Assembly: GCA_964242415.1 (NCBI GenBank)
Contig: CAXTAT010000010.1
Coordinates: forward strand, 62,001 to 126,000
From: DASWOJ01 sp964242415
GTDB lineage: Bacteria; Pseudomonadota; Alphaproteobacteria; Acetobacterales; Acetobacteraceae
Reading direction: 5' to 3'
DNA: 64,000 nt
The notes beneath the pieces were generated by a model that saw nothing but the letters and a program-made list of their open reading frames with translations, made no database searches and was not told the origin of the DNA. Positions 8,641 through 17,377 of this stretch are shown piece by piece (position 1 is the first letter of the stretch; the number at the start of each line of letters is the position of its first letter). The position numbers were made by a program, and so were the translations under genes.

Positions 8641-9336
8641 ATGTGCGGACGCTATCTGATCCAGACCTCCCCCGACGAGATACGCCGCGTGTTCGACACG
8701 GTGAATGACACGCCCAACTGGCAGCCAACCTGGAACATGGCGCCCACCCAGGACGGCCCGGTCGTTCGCCGCCACCCCACGACCGGCGGGCGCAACCTGG
8801 ACCTGCTGCGCTGGGGCCTGCTGCCGCACTGGGTGCGCGGCGATCCCAAGAAGACGCGCCAGCCCATCAACGCCCGGTCCGAGACGGTCGCCACCGCGCC
8901 GATGTTCCGCGACGCCTTCCGCGCCCGCCGCTGCATCGTGCCGATCGACGGGTTCTATGAGTGGCAAGTATTGCCAGAGGGCAAGCAGCCCCACGCCGTC
9001 GCCCGGGCGGACGGCGCGATCATGGCGCTGGCCGGGCTGTGGGAGGGCTGGCGCAGCCCGGAGGGGGGAGTGGTCCGCAGCTACACAGTGATCACCACCA
9101 CCGCCATCGACGCCCTGGGCCACCTGCACGAGCGGATGCCCGTCGTGCTGGAGCCGGAGGACTGGGCGGCCTGGCTGGGTGAGGTGGACGCGGACCCGGC
9201 GGCGCTGCTGCGGCCCTCCTCGGCGGGGTTCCGGGTGTGGCCGGTGTCGAGCCGGGTCAACAACGTGCGGAACAACGGGCCGGAGCTGATCGAGCCGTTG
9301 AAGCCGGCGGAACGGATGGCGGTGGCGCCAGTTTGA
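8641..9336 (+). CDS. SRAP family protein (YedK/HMCES)
   Basis: A 231-residue SOS-response-associated peptidase family protein. YedK/HMCES members crosslink to abasic sites in single-stranded DNA through Cys2, exposed when the first Met is removed. Here Cys2 is present (MCGRYLIQT), which forces the start at 8641 even though the frame extends 12 codons upstream. Other conserved parts are NMAPTQ, LRWGLLPHW, INARSETV, the acidic GFYEW and the His of HERMPVVL. It is divergent from potF and apparently monocistronic. Confidence 0.95.
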   Translation: MCGRYLIQTSPDEIRRVFDTVNDTPNWQPTWNMAPTQDGPVVRRHPTTGGRNLDLLRWGLLPHWVRGDPKKTRQPINARSETVATAPMFRDAFRARRCIVPIDGFYEWQVLPEGKQPHAVARADGAIMALAGLWEGWRSPEGGVVRSYTVITTTAIDALGHLHERMPVVLEPEDWAAWLGEVDADPAALLRPSSAGFRVWPVSSRVNNVRNNGPELIEPLKPAERMAVAPV

Positions 9337-10108
9337 TCCTTATCCTCTGGCGGCGCGTTGACGTGAGAGGACCTCGCGCCAACAGGCGCTGGAGGCCTCG
9401 ACAAAACCTAAGCAGGCTCGCGGCCAGGCCATGCATCCGGCCGCATAAGCCAGCTTAGCTTTTCAACCCTGCGCAAACCTGCAGAAGTTTGCTCAGGCGT
9501 TCAATCTTAGAACTTCCAAGGCCAGCACCTTCGCCAGTGCCGACTCCAGCGTGTCCAATTCCCACGCTCCACCCAACGACCGGACCAGGAACACCGTGCC
9601 GCAATCTGTGGGGTTCATGAGGTAAAGGACGGTCGCCGGGTGACGCAGGAAAACCTCTGCGACCTGTAAGAAATCCTGGTGATGCGTGACGATCCTTATG
9701 CGCAGGCCCAAGGGGCGCGAGCAGCTCCATCTCGTGATGGTGGCAGTCTGGTCGAGCGTGAATGCTGGTTGCCGGGATACGGACCGTAATGAAGTGTTTG
9801 ACATCGTTGACTTTAAGTTCGATTTCAACTTGGAGGACAGCATCATGGGATGCACGCGGTCACGTCAGGTTATGTGAATTTGCGTCGGTGTTATGTTGCG
9901 GCCCTTGGCGAACTGATCCCGATCGGCGATCTATCACTTCTGCAAAGACTATTTCCCCATCATATCGCACGAGTCTAATGCCACCTACAGTGCGCTTCAC
10001 TCATGATGTCCTGACAAACTATGCAGATTTGTAAAGCTTTCCATCAGTTTGGAAGGCGTCTCTGCGTGTAATGCTCCCTGGGGCTAGAAACACCTCGAGG
10101 GATGCAGA
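9337..10108. other. Gene-poor, less GC-rich stretch
   Basis: Between the SRAP gene and the DUF2934 gene the base composition falls visibly below that of the neighbours (many A/T-rich lines between 9440 and 10090). Apart from the possible minus-strand frame at 9493 and a very short plus-strand frame after a GGAGGA at 9832, nothing is supported. The 16-bp sequence CCTAAGCAGGCTCGCG near 9407 recurs near 21718, so part of it may be a small dispersed repeat. Confidence 0.5.
9493..9846 (-). CDS. Possible hypothetical protein
   Basis: A frame of about 117 codons. The last two-thirds have a protein-like composition (RIRIVTHHQDFLQVAEVF, then FLVRSLGGAWELDTLESAL), unlike the Arg/Pro-rich noise of most false frames here. 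The first 40 residues are less convincing and no ribosome binding site was found before the two ATGs at 9846 and 9843, so the true start may lie inside. No family recognised. It could be a decayed or transferred gene, given the lower GC of the area. Confidence 0.35.
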   Translation of the reverse strand: MMLSSKLKSNLKSTMSNTSLRSVSRQPAFTLDQTATITRWSCSRPLGLRIRIVTHHQDFLQVAEVFLRHPATVLYLMNPTDCGTVFLVRSLGGAWELDTLESALAKVLALEVLRLNA

Positions 10109-10477
10109 ATGAAGGATTGTTTGGTGGATGTGTTGAACGCTCACGGTACGGTTCTCCACGTCTTTCCCATTTCCGTTGAGGACCGGGACGGGGCTTCAAG
10201 GGTTGTGGACCCCGGGCAGGAGGCGTTGAGGCTTGCCGTTGCTGAGCAGCTCGTGCCCGAAACAGAAGCTGAGACCCTGCAGGTGCGGGAGCACATCGGC
10301 CGGGGTGGCCCGCTTACGCCATACGGTGACGCCCTGGAGGTCAGGCTCCAGACGCTGCAGAGGAACGAGCAACGCATTCGCGAACGCGCCTATTTCTTGT
10401 GGCAGCAGGCGGGATGCTGTGAAGACCGGGCTGACGAGTGTTGGTATAAGGCGTGCGAGATTGAGGGCAGCCGCTGA
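10109..10477 (+). CDS. DUF2934 domain protein
   Basis: A 122-residue cytosolic protein. The C-terminal 35 residues (RIRERAYFLWQQAG, followed by ADECWYKACE) match the short DUF2934 motif. The N-terminal 85 residues are an unrecognised domain starting MKDCLVDVLNAHGTVLHVFP. A CGAGGGA sequence at 10096-10102 supports this start. DUF2934 proteins are common, often in several copies, in rhizobia and methylobacteria, and their role is unknown. It stands alone in the lower-GC area. Confidence 0.75.
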   Translation: MKDCLVDVLNAHGTVLHVFPISVEDRDGASRVVDPGQEALRLAVAEQLVPETEAETLQVREHIGRGGPLTPYGDALEVRLQTLQRNEQRIRERAYFLWQQAGCCEDRADECWYKACEIEGSR

Positions 10478-10848
10478 CCCAGCCTGGAACATGAACCCAT
10501 GGCTTCTGCTCAGCCGCACTTGGCTGGCCGGCCTGATGCATGACCTGAACACGCTGATTGATCCCGGGGGGCATCGACGATGCATTAGATGCTGTCACGG
10601 TTGAGGTGGGGCAGAGGATGGCAGGCGGCAAAGGTGAGGCTATCAAGCAGCAAGCGGGTAGTGCGCCGGAGGGCGCAGACGACGGTGCGCTTCTCCGGCT
10701 GCCCTCCAGGACTTCTGTGCGGGCGATCGGGTGAACGTGCGGCATAGCTGCCCCCCCGTGCCGCTCCGGCCGGCAGGCGCTAGAGCCGGTCAGCAAGCCG
10801 GTAGCAGCCAGACCAAATGGGTGCCGACGATGCCTCCCAACCGGACAG
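10478..10848. other. Intergenic stretch, nothing recognised
   Basis: About 370 bp between the DUF2934 gene and the stop of the histidine kinase gene. Frames on both strands are rich in Arg, Pro and Ser as expected from random GC-rich DNA. No repeat, hairpin with T-run or RNA gene was recognised. Confidence 0.5.
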
Positions 10849-12159
10849 CTAGACCGGCAGCCGCATCCGTGCCCGCAGCCCGCCCATCGGGCTGTCCTCC
10901 AGCACGATGTCGCCACCATGGGCGCGGACGATATCGCGGGCGATGGTCAACCCGAGGCCGGTCCCGCCGCCCTCCCCGCTCTCGAACGGGCGGAACACGC
11001 TCTCCCGCCGGTCCCATGGGATGCCCGGGCCGTCGTCATCGACCAGCACCTGCACCGTCCGTTCCTGCGGCTCCACCGACAGCATGACGTGCCGGGCATG
11101 GCGGCGGGCGTTGTCCACCAGGTTGGTCACCGCGCGCCGCGCCGCATCCGGCCGCAGGTTCAGCGTCAGCCCGTCCGGCGCCTCCACCTCCACGTCGGCC
11201 CCAGCCCGGCGGGCGCCGGCCGCCACGTCTGCCAGCATCGCCGTCAGATCGACCGGCTGCGCCTGCTCCGCCCCCTCGCCGCGGGCAAATGACAGGTAGC
11301 CGGCGACCATGCGCTCCATCTCCTCCACGTCGGCGGTCATGTCGGCCACGTCGTCCTGCAGCTCGGGCGTGGGGGGCAGCACGGCCAGGGCCAGCCGAAG
11401 CCGAGTCAGCGGGGTGCGCAGGTCGTGCGACACGCCAGCCAGCATTTCGGTCCGCTGCGCCAGGAACCGGGTGATGCGCTCCTGCATGCGATTGAAGGCG
11501 GCGGCGGCCTGGCGAACCTCGATGGCGCCCTCGGGCTTGATGGGGCCGCGGTCCCGGCCCATGCCGAATGCCTCGGCGGCGGCGGCCAGGCGGCTGATCG
11601 CGCGGACCTGGATGCGCAGGAACAGCGCCGCGACGCCGAACAGCAGCAGCGCCGTGCCGACGATCCATAGGACGAACAGGTAGATGGCGCTGGCATACAG
11701 CCGCTTGCGCGGCGCCTCGACCTCCAGGACGGCATCATCCAGGCCGACACGGATCAGCACGTTGCGCGGGTCGGTCGTCCAGTCCATGCGGAACGGACGG
11801 TGCAGCTTGCCGGCCAGGGCGGCAGCCAAGTCGTCGTCCATGGGGCCGAGCTGGTTCACATGCGTGTCGGGCGGCAGGGTGGCGCCGGGCACCAGGCGCA
11901 TCGGCACCTCGAACTGCAGCCAGGCGGTGCGGAGGATCCACTGCTGGTCGGCGGGGAAGCGGTCCAGCAGCTCAATGGTCTGCGCGACCTCCCCGGCGAT
12001 GCCGCCGGACAGGCGGCGGGAGATGATGTTGAGATAGCTGCCATAGAAGAACGTGAAGGCGACGGCCTGCAGCACCACCAGGGGCACCAGCACGATCAGC
12101 AGGCTGCGCGCCAGCAGGCCACGCGGCGCCAGGGTCTTGATGGGGGCGGTGATCCTCAT
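10849..12159 (-). CDS. EnvZ-like sensor histidine kinase
   Basis: Inner-membrane kinase of 436 residues. It has a first membrane segment (about 17-40), a periplasmic loop of about 115 residues, a second membrane segment (about 156-181), a HAMP region (182-235), a HisKA domain with the phospho-acceptor His245 in AGVSHDLRTPLTRLRLAL, and an ATPase domain with the N-box LVDNARRHA and G-boxes DDDGPGIP and GTGLGLTIA. No response regulator is adjacent. The N-terminal architecture resembles kinases usually encoded next to a PetR-like regulator; such a regulator without a kinase is at 29199-29906, so the two may be a split pair (inference). The ATG at 12159 follows a purine-rich GGAGAAGGA. Confidence 0.9.
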   Translation of the reverse strand: MRITAPIKTLAPRGLLARSLLIVLVPLVVLQAVAFTFFYGSYLNIISRRLSGGIAGEVAQTIELLDRFPADQQWILRTAWLQFEVPMRLVPGATLPPDTHVNQLGPMDDDLAAALAGKLHRPFRMDWTTDPRNVLIRVGLDDAVLEVEAPRKRLYASAIYLFVLWIVGTALLLFGVAALFLRIQVRAISRLAAAAEAFGMGRDRGPIKPEGAIEVRQAAAAFNRMQERITRFLAQRTEMLAGVSHDLRTPLTRLRLALAVLPPTPELQDDVADMTADVEEMERMVAGYLSFARGEGAEQAQPVDLTAMLADVAAGARRAGADVEVEAPDGLTLNLRPDAARRAVTNLVDNARRHARHVMLSVEPQERTVQVLVDDDGPGIPWDRRESVFRPFESGEGGGTGLGLTIARDIVRAHGGDIVLEDSPMGGLRARMRLPV

Positions 12160-12396
12160 CGGGCAGCCGTCCTTCTCCTTCCAGGAGGAGGCCAGGGTGG
12201 AGGAGGCCGCAAGGGCCGCATTGCGTTGCCGAACACCATCGCGGCGCGTTTATAGCACGTCTCGCCTGCGCGGCTGCCCTTGATTGCCTGCCTCCTGGCC
12301 AAGGCAGGCTGCTGTGACTCCGCGATGCAGAAGCAGAGACCACTCGGCACATCAGACCGCCGTCCGCCGCTACCCTTCCCTAAGAAGCCGCACTGG

Positions 12397-12540
12397 CTCC
12401 CTCTCCCAAGGGCGGTGAGGGGGTTTTGCAGCGTGGCGCTCTCGACCCGAGCAGCCCAGCCCTTGTTGCGCTGGCGAGTTCCTGGCGCACGCGGCGCGGC
12501 AAGACCCCCTCACCCCGGCCCTCTCCCGAAGAGGAGAGGT
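12397..12540. repeat. Inverted-end composite repeat, copy 3
   Basis: A shortened left unit at 12397-12427 (CTCCCTCTCCC, then GGTGAGGGGG) and a full right unit at 12504-12540 (CCCTCACCCCGGCCCTCTCC and AGAGGAGAG) face each other. The element fills much of the 395-bp gap between the histidine kinase start and the GH1 stop at 12556, in which no gene is seen. The right unit ends 16 bp from the GH1 stop codon. Confidence 0.75.
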
Positions 12541-12555
12541 AATAGGAAATACTTC

Positions 12556-13893
12556 CTACACCGCTACCTTCAGCCGGGCCGGCTGGTCCGTCACCTGAAA
12601 CATCTCGCCGTGCGGCATGATGCTGATCTGGCCGAACTCCTGGATCAGCTTGCGGTAGGCGTCCGCAACTGGGCGCGGCTTGCGGTCCAGGTCGTATAGG
12701 CCGCAGCGGAACACCTTGTCGTTCTTGCGCGCCATCTGACAATCCCAGTCCATCTGGTCCGTCAGGCTATACCAGGTGAAGCCCAGCACCGGCACGCCGT
12801 CCTGCCGCATTCGCAGGATGTTCATCCACTGCTTCCACAGCCAGGCCGGTGCCTGCTCCGGGTCCTCGACGTTGGTTTCGGTGTGCATCACCGGGCGCTT
12901 GTAGCGCTGGTAGTACTCATGGGTGATGGCGTACCAGCCCATCACGTCCTCTGCCTCTATCATACCGCCGTCCGGGGTAATGATGTGCTCGTTGCGGCCG
13001 TAGTAGTCGTTGCCCATGATCTGGTGGCCCGGCGGCTCGCCCTGCATGAACCAGTCGTACTCCGCCCGCGTCATGCCGTTGTCCAGCAAGTACAGCATGA
13101 TCTCCGCATCCGGCGCGTTGCCGTACAGCAGATCCAGCGCCATGAAGCGCTGCTTGTTGGTCAGCCGCACCGCAGCCGACTGCACGGCACGGGCCTCGTG
13201 CGTGTATTCCGCGGACTCGCTCTGCACGATCACCGCGTCCGGGCGGTGGCGCACGATGGCCTGTGTCGCCATGATGCTGGCCGCAACCAGGTGCTTGGTT
13301 GCGTTGACGAAACCCTGGTCGGTTCGCAACTGCTCGTTCCACTGCCCGTCCTTGGCGCTGACGCGGGCGGTGACATAGATTTCGTTCACCGGCGTCCAAT
13401 GCCGCACCCAGGGATAGCGTTCGGCGACGGCTCCGGCATAGGCGGCGAAATGTACTGGCAGCTCCGGGTTCTGGAAATCGCCCAGCCAGTCGGGCAGGCC
13501 GAAGTGCAGCAGGTCCAGGATGGGCTTGATGCCGCGCTCCCGCATGCCGAGCATCACCTGGTCGGCGAAGCTCCAGTCGTAGCGGCCCGGCCCCAGGTGC
13601 GTCAGGTGGTTGGGCAGGCCGTAGCGCAGCACCTTGAGGCCGAGGCCACGCACCAAGTCGAAGTCCTCGCGCCAGCGGTCGTAGTGGCCGCACTCGGCCA
13701 ACTGGTCGCGTCGGATGGCGCCGTTGTTGATGCGGGGGTTGCTGCACTCGATGCCGGTGGCGAAGGCGAACTCCCCCGGCGAACCCGTGGGCAAGCCGCG
13801 GCCCGTGGCGCCGGATGCGCCGCCGTATTCGTCCCCGCCATAGTTCCCGTCGCCGAACTCGCGGTTGATGATGTCGAGGAAACCCTGCGCCAA
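12556..13893 (-). CDS. GH1-family glycoside hydrolase
   Basis: A 445-residue beta-glycosidase-like enzyme without signal peptide. The GH1 acid/base Glu171 lies in WTPVNEIYVTA and the likely nucleophile Glu339 in VMHTETNV; FATGIECS near residue 44 marks the first barrel strand. About 40 Gly-rich residues precede the barrel. The start is a TTG directly after the TAG stop of the GMC gene in the same frame. A GGAGG sequence (13902-13906) 8 nt upstream, inside the GMC gene, supports it and implies translational coupling. The gene probably releases a sugar or aglycone that the preceding GMC/subunit-3 proteins oxidise, or the reverse; this is inference. Confidence 0.85.
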   Translation of the reverse strand: MAQGFLDIINREFGDGNYGGDEYGGASGATGRGLPTGSPGEFAFATGIECSNPRINNGAIRRDQLAECGHYDRWREDFDLVRGLGLKVLRYGLPNHLTHLGPGRYDWSFADQVMLGMRERGIKPILDLLHFGLPDWLGDFQNPELPVHFAAYAGAVAERYPWVRHWTPVNEIYVTARVSAKDGQWNEQLRTDQGFVNATKHLVAASIMATQAIVRHRPDAVIVQSESAEYTHEARAVQSAAVRLTNKQRFMALDLLYGNAPDAEIMLYLLDNGMTRAEYDWFMQGEPPGHQIMGNDYYGRNEHIITPDGGMIEAEDVMGWYAITHEYYQRYKRPVMHTETNVEDPEQAPAWLWKQWMNILRMRQDGVPVLGFTWYSLTDQMDWDCQMARKNDKVFRCGLYDLDRKPRPVADAYRKLIQEFGQISIMPHGEMFQVTDQPARLKVAV

Positions 13894-15411
13894 CTAACGT
13901 GCCTCCAGGAAGCGGTCGGCGGTGCGCAGCGAAACCGCCATGATGGTGAGCGCTGGGTTGACGGCCAGCGCGGAGGGGAACACCGAGTTGTCCGCGATCA
14001 CCAGGTTAGGGTGCCCGAACGCCCGGCCGTCGGCGTCCACCACCGCTTCGTCCCCGCTCGTGCCCATGCGGCAGGTGCCGATGGTGTGGGCATAGCGCGG
14101 GAAGGCCCACACATCCGTGCCGCCCGCCGCCGCCCAGATGGCGCGCATCTTGGCCTCGGCATGGGCGGTCATGCGCCTCTCGTTCTCGCCGGCGGTGAAG
14201 TGGATGCGCGGCTTGGGCAGGCCGCGGGCGTCCGGCTCGTCGGACAGCTCGACGCGGTTGCCGGGGTAGGGCAGGCAGTCGCCCAGGATGTTGATGCCGG
14301 CCATGTGGTTGAACCGCTGCATGTGGTCCAGCATCGCCTGACCCCACAGGCCCCGGCCCCGGGCCGCCTGGCTGGCATAGGTGACCGGCATGACGCCGAT
14401 GCTCTGCAGCAGGTAGCCGCCGGCGAAGTCGGCATCGGGGGGGCGGTGCGTGTCCTCGCTGATCAGGCCGCCGGGGATGCCCTTGTAGGGGCGCACGTCC
14501 TCCGGGAAGGTGCCCCAGACCTGGACGCCGGTATGCGCCATGAAGTGCTGGCCGACGGGGCCGCGGCCCAGGCGGTTCAGCAGCAGCAGCCGCGGCGTCT
14601 CGATGGCGCCGGCGCACAGGAACAGGGCGCGGCAGGGCTGGCGCTGCTCGACGCCGCCGTGCATGGCCACGACGGCGGTCACGCGGCCGGACGGGTCGGT
14701 CTCGATGCCGGTGACGAAGGTGTTGACGCGCAGCTCGGCCCCTGCGGCGAGGGCCAGGGGGATGAACGTGGTGTCCATGCTGCCCTTAGCGCCGGTGCTG
14801 CAGCCGGCCTGGCAGAAGCCGCGATTGCTGCACGCAGGCGCCGGGCCAATGCCGGGGCGGTGGTAGGCGCGGGACGGCGCGGCGTTGGCGGCGGGCGAGG
14901 TGCGGATGCCCAGGGTGGCGCAGCCCCGCTGCATCAGTTGCGCCGCGCCGTTCAGCGGCAGCGGCGGCAACGGGTAGGGCGTGCGCGGCGGCCCCCAAGG
15001 ATAGGGCGAGGGGCCAGAGACGCCCAGGATGGCCTCGACCTCGTCGTAGTAGGGCAGCAGCTCGTCATGCGGGAACGGCCAGTCGGCGCCGACGCCGAAC
15101 TCGGTCCGCAGGCGGAAGTCGTCGGCGTGGGCGCGGGGCACATAGGCGGTGTAGTGCAGCGTGCTGCCGCCGACGCCAGTGCCGGAGTTGTTGCGGCCGA
15201 ACGACACCGGGTCGGCCCCGGCGCTGAGCCGCTCGTCGTTCCAGAACAAGTCGTTCTGCGCCCGCTCGTCGGTGGCGAATTGGCGCAGCGGGTCCCAATG
15301 CCGCCCGGCCTCCATGACGACGACGCTGAGGCCGGCCTGCGCCAGCCGCGCGGCCACGGGTGCGCCGCCCGCGCCGGAGCCGATAACGACGGCATCCACC
15401 ATGTCAGCCAT
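13894..15411 (-). CDS. GMC family oxidoreductase (gluconate-dehydrogenase large-subunit-like)
   Basis: FAD-dependent sugar or alcohol oxidoreductase of 505 residues. The dinucleotide fold is VIGSGAGGAPVAARLAQAG at residues 9-27, followed by GTGVGGSTLHY, the Cys-rich CSNRGFCQAGCSTG, FLCAGAIETPRLLL, the active-site His segment HTIGTCRMGT and the C-terminal NPALTIMAV. These features place it with gluconate 2-dehydrogenase large subunits and relatives. No Tat or Sec signal is present, unlike periplasmic members whose partner carries one. The ATG at 15411 is preceded by GGAGGAAGAGG donated by repeat copy 4. It sits between the subunit-3-like gene and the GH1 gene. Confidence 0.9.
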   Translation of the reverse strand: MADMVDAVVIGSGAGGAPVAARLAQAGLSVVVMEAGRHWDPLRQFATDERAQNDLFWNDERLSAGADPVSFGRNNSGTGVGGSTLHYTAYVPRAHADDFRLRTEFGVGADWPFPHDELLPYYDEVEAILGVSGPSPYPWGPPRTPYPLPPLPLNGAAQLMQRGCATLGIRTSPAANAAPSRAYHRPGIGPAPACSNRGFCQAGCSTGAKGSMDTTFIPLALAAGAELRVNTFVTGIETDPSGRVTAVVAMHGGVEQRQPCRALFLCAGAIETPRLLLLNRLGRGPVGQHFMAHTGVQVWGTFPEDVRPYKGIPGGLISEDTHRPPDADFAGGYLLQSIGVMPVTYASQAARGRGLWGQAMLDHMQRFNHMAGINILGDCLPYPGNRVELSDEPDARGLPKPRIHFTAGENERRMTAHAEAKMRAIWAAAGGTDVWAFPRYAHTIGTCRMGTSGDEAVVDADGRAFGHPNLVIADNSVFPSALAVNPALTIMAVSLRTADRFLEAR

Positions 15412-15415
15412 CAGC

Positions 15416-15558
15416 CTCTTCCTCCGGGAGAGGGCCGGGGTGAGGGGGTCTCGCTTCGAGCCAGCAAGCAGCCAGCAGCGTCAGCGAGCGCCCCTTGCTC
15501 GGCAAAGATCGCGCTCAAAGACCCCCTCACCCCACCCCTCTCCCAGAAGGAGAGGGGG
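15416..15558. repeat. Inverted-end composite repeat, copy 4
   Basis: Units at 15416-15448 and 15521-15558 lie between the subunit-3-like gene and the GMC gene. On the minus strand the left unit supplies the GGAGGAAGAGG just before the GMC start codon. The right unit encodes the last residues of the subunit-3-like protein (PSPSPSGRGVG), so insertion seems to have changed the end of that protein. Confidence 0.85.
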
Positions 15559-16132
15559 AAGGCTCCCGGTCCTCGCGCTCGTTCAGCCCGATGCGCTGCC
15601 AGCCCGGCGCGTCCGCCATGCCGGCGTAGCCGATGCTCTCCTGCGCCAGCGGGTGCGCGAAATGCACCTCCGTCGCCTCCGCCAGCAATTCCTCGAAGAA
15701 CCGCGCCGCTGGCAGGTGCTGCCATGCGGCGCCCGGAGGCGACCCGTCCTGCACGGCCTGCACCACCTCGTCCTGATTCACCGCCAGCAACCGAGTGAAA
15801 CCCTGGCCGAATAGCGCCTGCGCCGCCTGATCGAAGCCGGCAATCCCCGCCCGGTAAGCATCTCCGTCCGGCGGCAGCGCATCGTAGCGCCAGCCATCGC
15901 CGGAGCCATCGGCCAGCCGTGCGTCAATCGGCCCGGCCACGTCGATGCCCGCCCCGGGCAGCAGGCGGGCGCACACCGCCTGCAAGGTGGCGAACCCGGC
16001 CACGTCCAGGAAGCGCGGCACCGTCACCGGCGGCGCGGCCAGCCGCTCCTCCAGCGCCTTGCGCGTCGGCAGGGTGACAGCATCCGTCCGCAACAGGGCG
16101 CGGACGGTACCGGCCGGATATTCGTCGGTCAT
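15527..16132 (-). CDS. Gluconate 2-dehydrogenase subunit 3-like protein
   Basis: A 201-residue protein of the small (gamma) subunit family of membrane gluconate dehydrogenase. The conserved centre is FATLQAVCARLLPG with further matches over VAGPIDARLADG and FTRLLAVNQDEVVQAVQDG. Characterised members carry a Tat signal that exports the flavin subunit with them; this one starts MTDEYPAGTVRALLRTDAV and has no such signal, so the complex may stay in the cytosol. No cytochrome c subunit gene is nearby. The ATG overlaps the stop of the upstream gene as ATGA. The C-terminal tail is encoded by a repeat unit. Confidence 0.82.
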   Translation of the reverse strand: MTDEYPAGTVRALLRTDAVTLPTRKALEERLAAPPVTVPRFLDVAGFATLQAVCARLLPGAGIDVAGPIDARLADGSGDGWRYDALPPDGDAYRAGIAGFDQAAQALFGQGFTRLLAVNQDEVVQAVQDGSPPGAAWQHLPAARFFEELLAEATEVHFAHPLAQESIGYAGMADAPGWQRIGLNEREDREPSPSPSGRGVG

Positions 16133-17244
16133 CCCGCTACCCGCCCCGGCGCCAACGCACGCATCCGCATCAGCAGGTGCGGCTGCTGGTCCCCCCGCGT
16201 GCCGCCGTTCAACGGCGCCGCCAGCGGCAGCTGCGACACCGCGACATACAGCATCCCATCCGGCCCCCAGGTCAGCCCATCCGGCCAGAACATCCTCGGA
16301 TGCTCCGCCAGCCGCCGATAGGTCCGGTCCGCCGCCGGGATCACGCCGATGGCGCGTCCGCCGAGTTCCGTCATGTACAGGTTGTCCTCCGCATCGATGG
16401 CATAGCCGCCGGCATTCGGGCGGCTGGCGTAGCGCTCCACACGTGCGGCCAGTTCCGCATCCGGCAAGCCCTGGTCCAAAAGGTCCGTCACCCGCACCCG
16501 ATACGACGCGCCACCGCTTGCGGGTCCGTAGTGCAGCCACTCCGATCTGTGATCGAGCATGATGCCGTCGCAGCCGACGTGCATCGGGGAGGTGCTGCCA
16601 CCCTTGCCCGTCTTCCTCACCTCCCGCCCGTCCACCAGCATCGGCACCGCCTCCGCCCGCGTGGACTGCGTGCCATGCAGCCGCCGCCGCGACAGGCCAG
16701 TGCCGAGGTCCACGACGATCAGCGCGCCCCCGCTGCCGTCGCCATCGCGCCCGACGCCCTCATCGGCGATGTAGGCGGCATTGTTGCGGGCATCGAGCAC
16801 GAAGTCGTTGGGTTCGGAGTGCCGGGACAGCGCGGAGGGGGTGATCGGCAGGATACGATCCAGCCGGCCGCCCTTGGTGTCCCACACCACGAAGCGTGGC
16901 GGCGTCCCGCTACGCGATCCCATGTCGAGCAGCCACAGCCGGCCTTCCGCGTCCGAACGCAGCCCCAGCACAGCATCCAGCCGCTGATCTGCCGAGGCGG
17001 CGGGGTCGTTCCAATGCAGGTCAGGGAAGGGCCGCAGCTCGCCGGGCGCCACGACCTCGGACACGCGGATGCTGGTCTCGAACATCGGGTGGTGCGACAC
17101 GAAGAGCCGGCCGTCGGGCGTGAAGACCGGGTTGCCGAGCGGCAGCGGCAGCCGTTCCGCCACCTCTGCGGCCGCGGCGGGCATCAAGCGGCCTGCCTCG
17201 GCGGCGCGGCTGCGTTGGCGGCGCGGTTGGAACAGCAAGGCCAC
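16129..17244 (-). CDS. Major royal jelly/Yellow-like beta-propeller protein
   Basis: A 371-residue protein resembling the bacterial branch of the royal jelly/Yellow family (often labelled dopachrome-tautomerase-related). The order of segments fits: FVSHHPMFETSIRVSEV, FPDLHWNDPAASADQRLDAV, GRLWLLDMG, HSEPNDFVLDARNNAAYIAD, GALIVVDLGTGLSRRRLHG, HVGCDGIMLDHRSEWLHYGP, AGGYAIDAEDNLYMTELGG. These make a six-bladed propeller; related sugar lactonases (SMP-30) open sugar lactones, which would fit beside a sugar oxidoreductase, but activity is unproven. No clear signal peptide. The frame begins with GTG at 17244; an ATG at 17184 is an alternative. It overlaps the next gene by 4 bp. Confidence 0.78.
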   Translation of the reverse strand: MALLFQPRRQRSRAAEAGRLMPAAAAEVAERLPLPLGNPVFTPDGRLFVSHHPMFETSIRVSEVVAPGELRPFPDLHWNDPAASADQRLDAVLGLRSDAEGRLWLLDMGSRSGTPPRFVVWDTKGGRLDRILPITPSALSRHSEPNDFVLDARNNAAYIADEGVGRDGDGSGGALIVVDLGTGLSRRRLHGTQSTRAEAVPMLVDGREVRKTGKGGSTSPMHVGCDGIMLDHRSEWLHYGPASGGASYRVRVTDLLDQGLPDAELAARVERYASRPNAGGYAIDAEDNLYMTELGGRAIGVIPAADRTYRRLAEHPRMFWPDGLTWGPDGMLYVAVSQLPLAAPLNGGTRGDQQPHLLMRMRALAPGRVAG

Positions 17245-17377
17245 TCCGCAAGCTTCACGGCAACGCTCCGAGTGTGGGGGACGGTGGCCGCTCCGTGGCG
17301 GACCCGGGCGTTAACCGGACACGGAGCGGATGGTTCCCACCGGCTGGGCCGCGTCGGCCCAAGCCAAGCAGAACCTG

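Noticed and set aside
12883..15798. Very long open frame (971 codons) on the plus strand
   Set aside because: It lies opposite the GH1 and GMC genes and is rich in Val, Gly, Arg, His and Gln as expected from the complement of GC-rich codons; no domain is visible.
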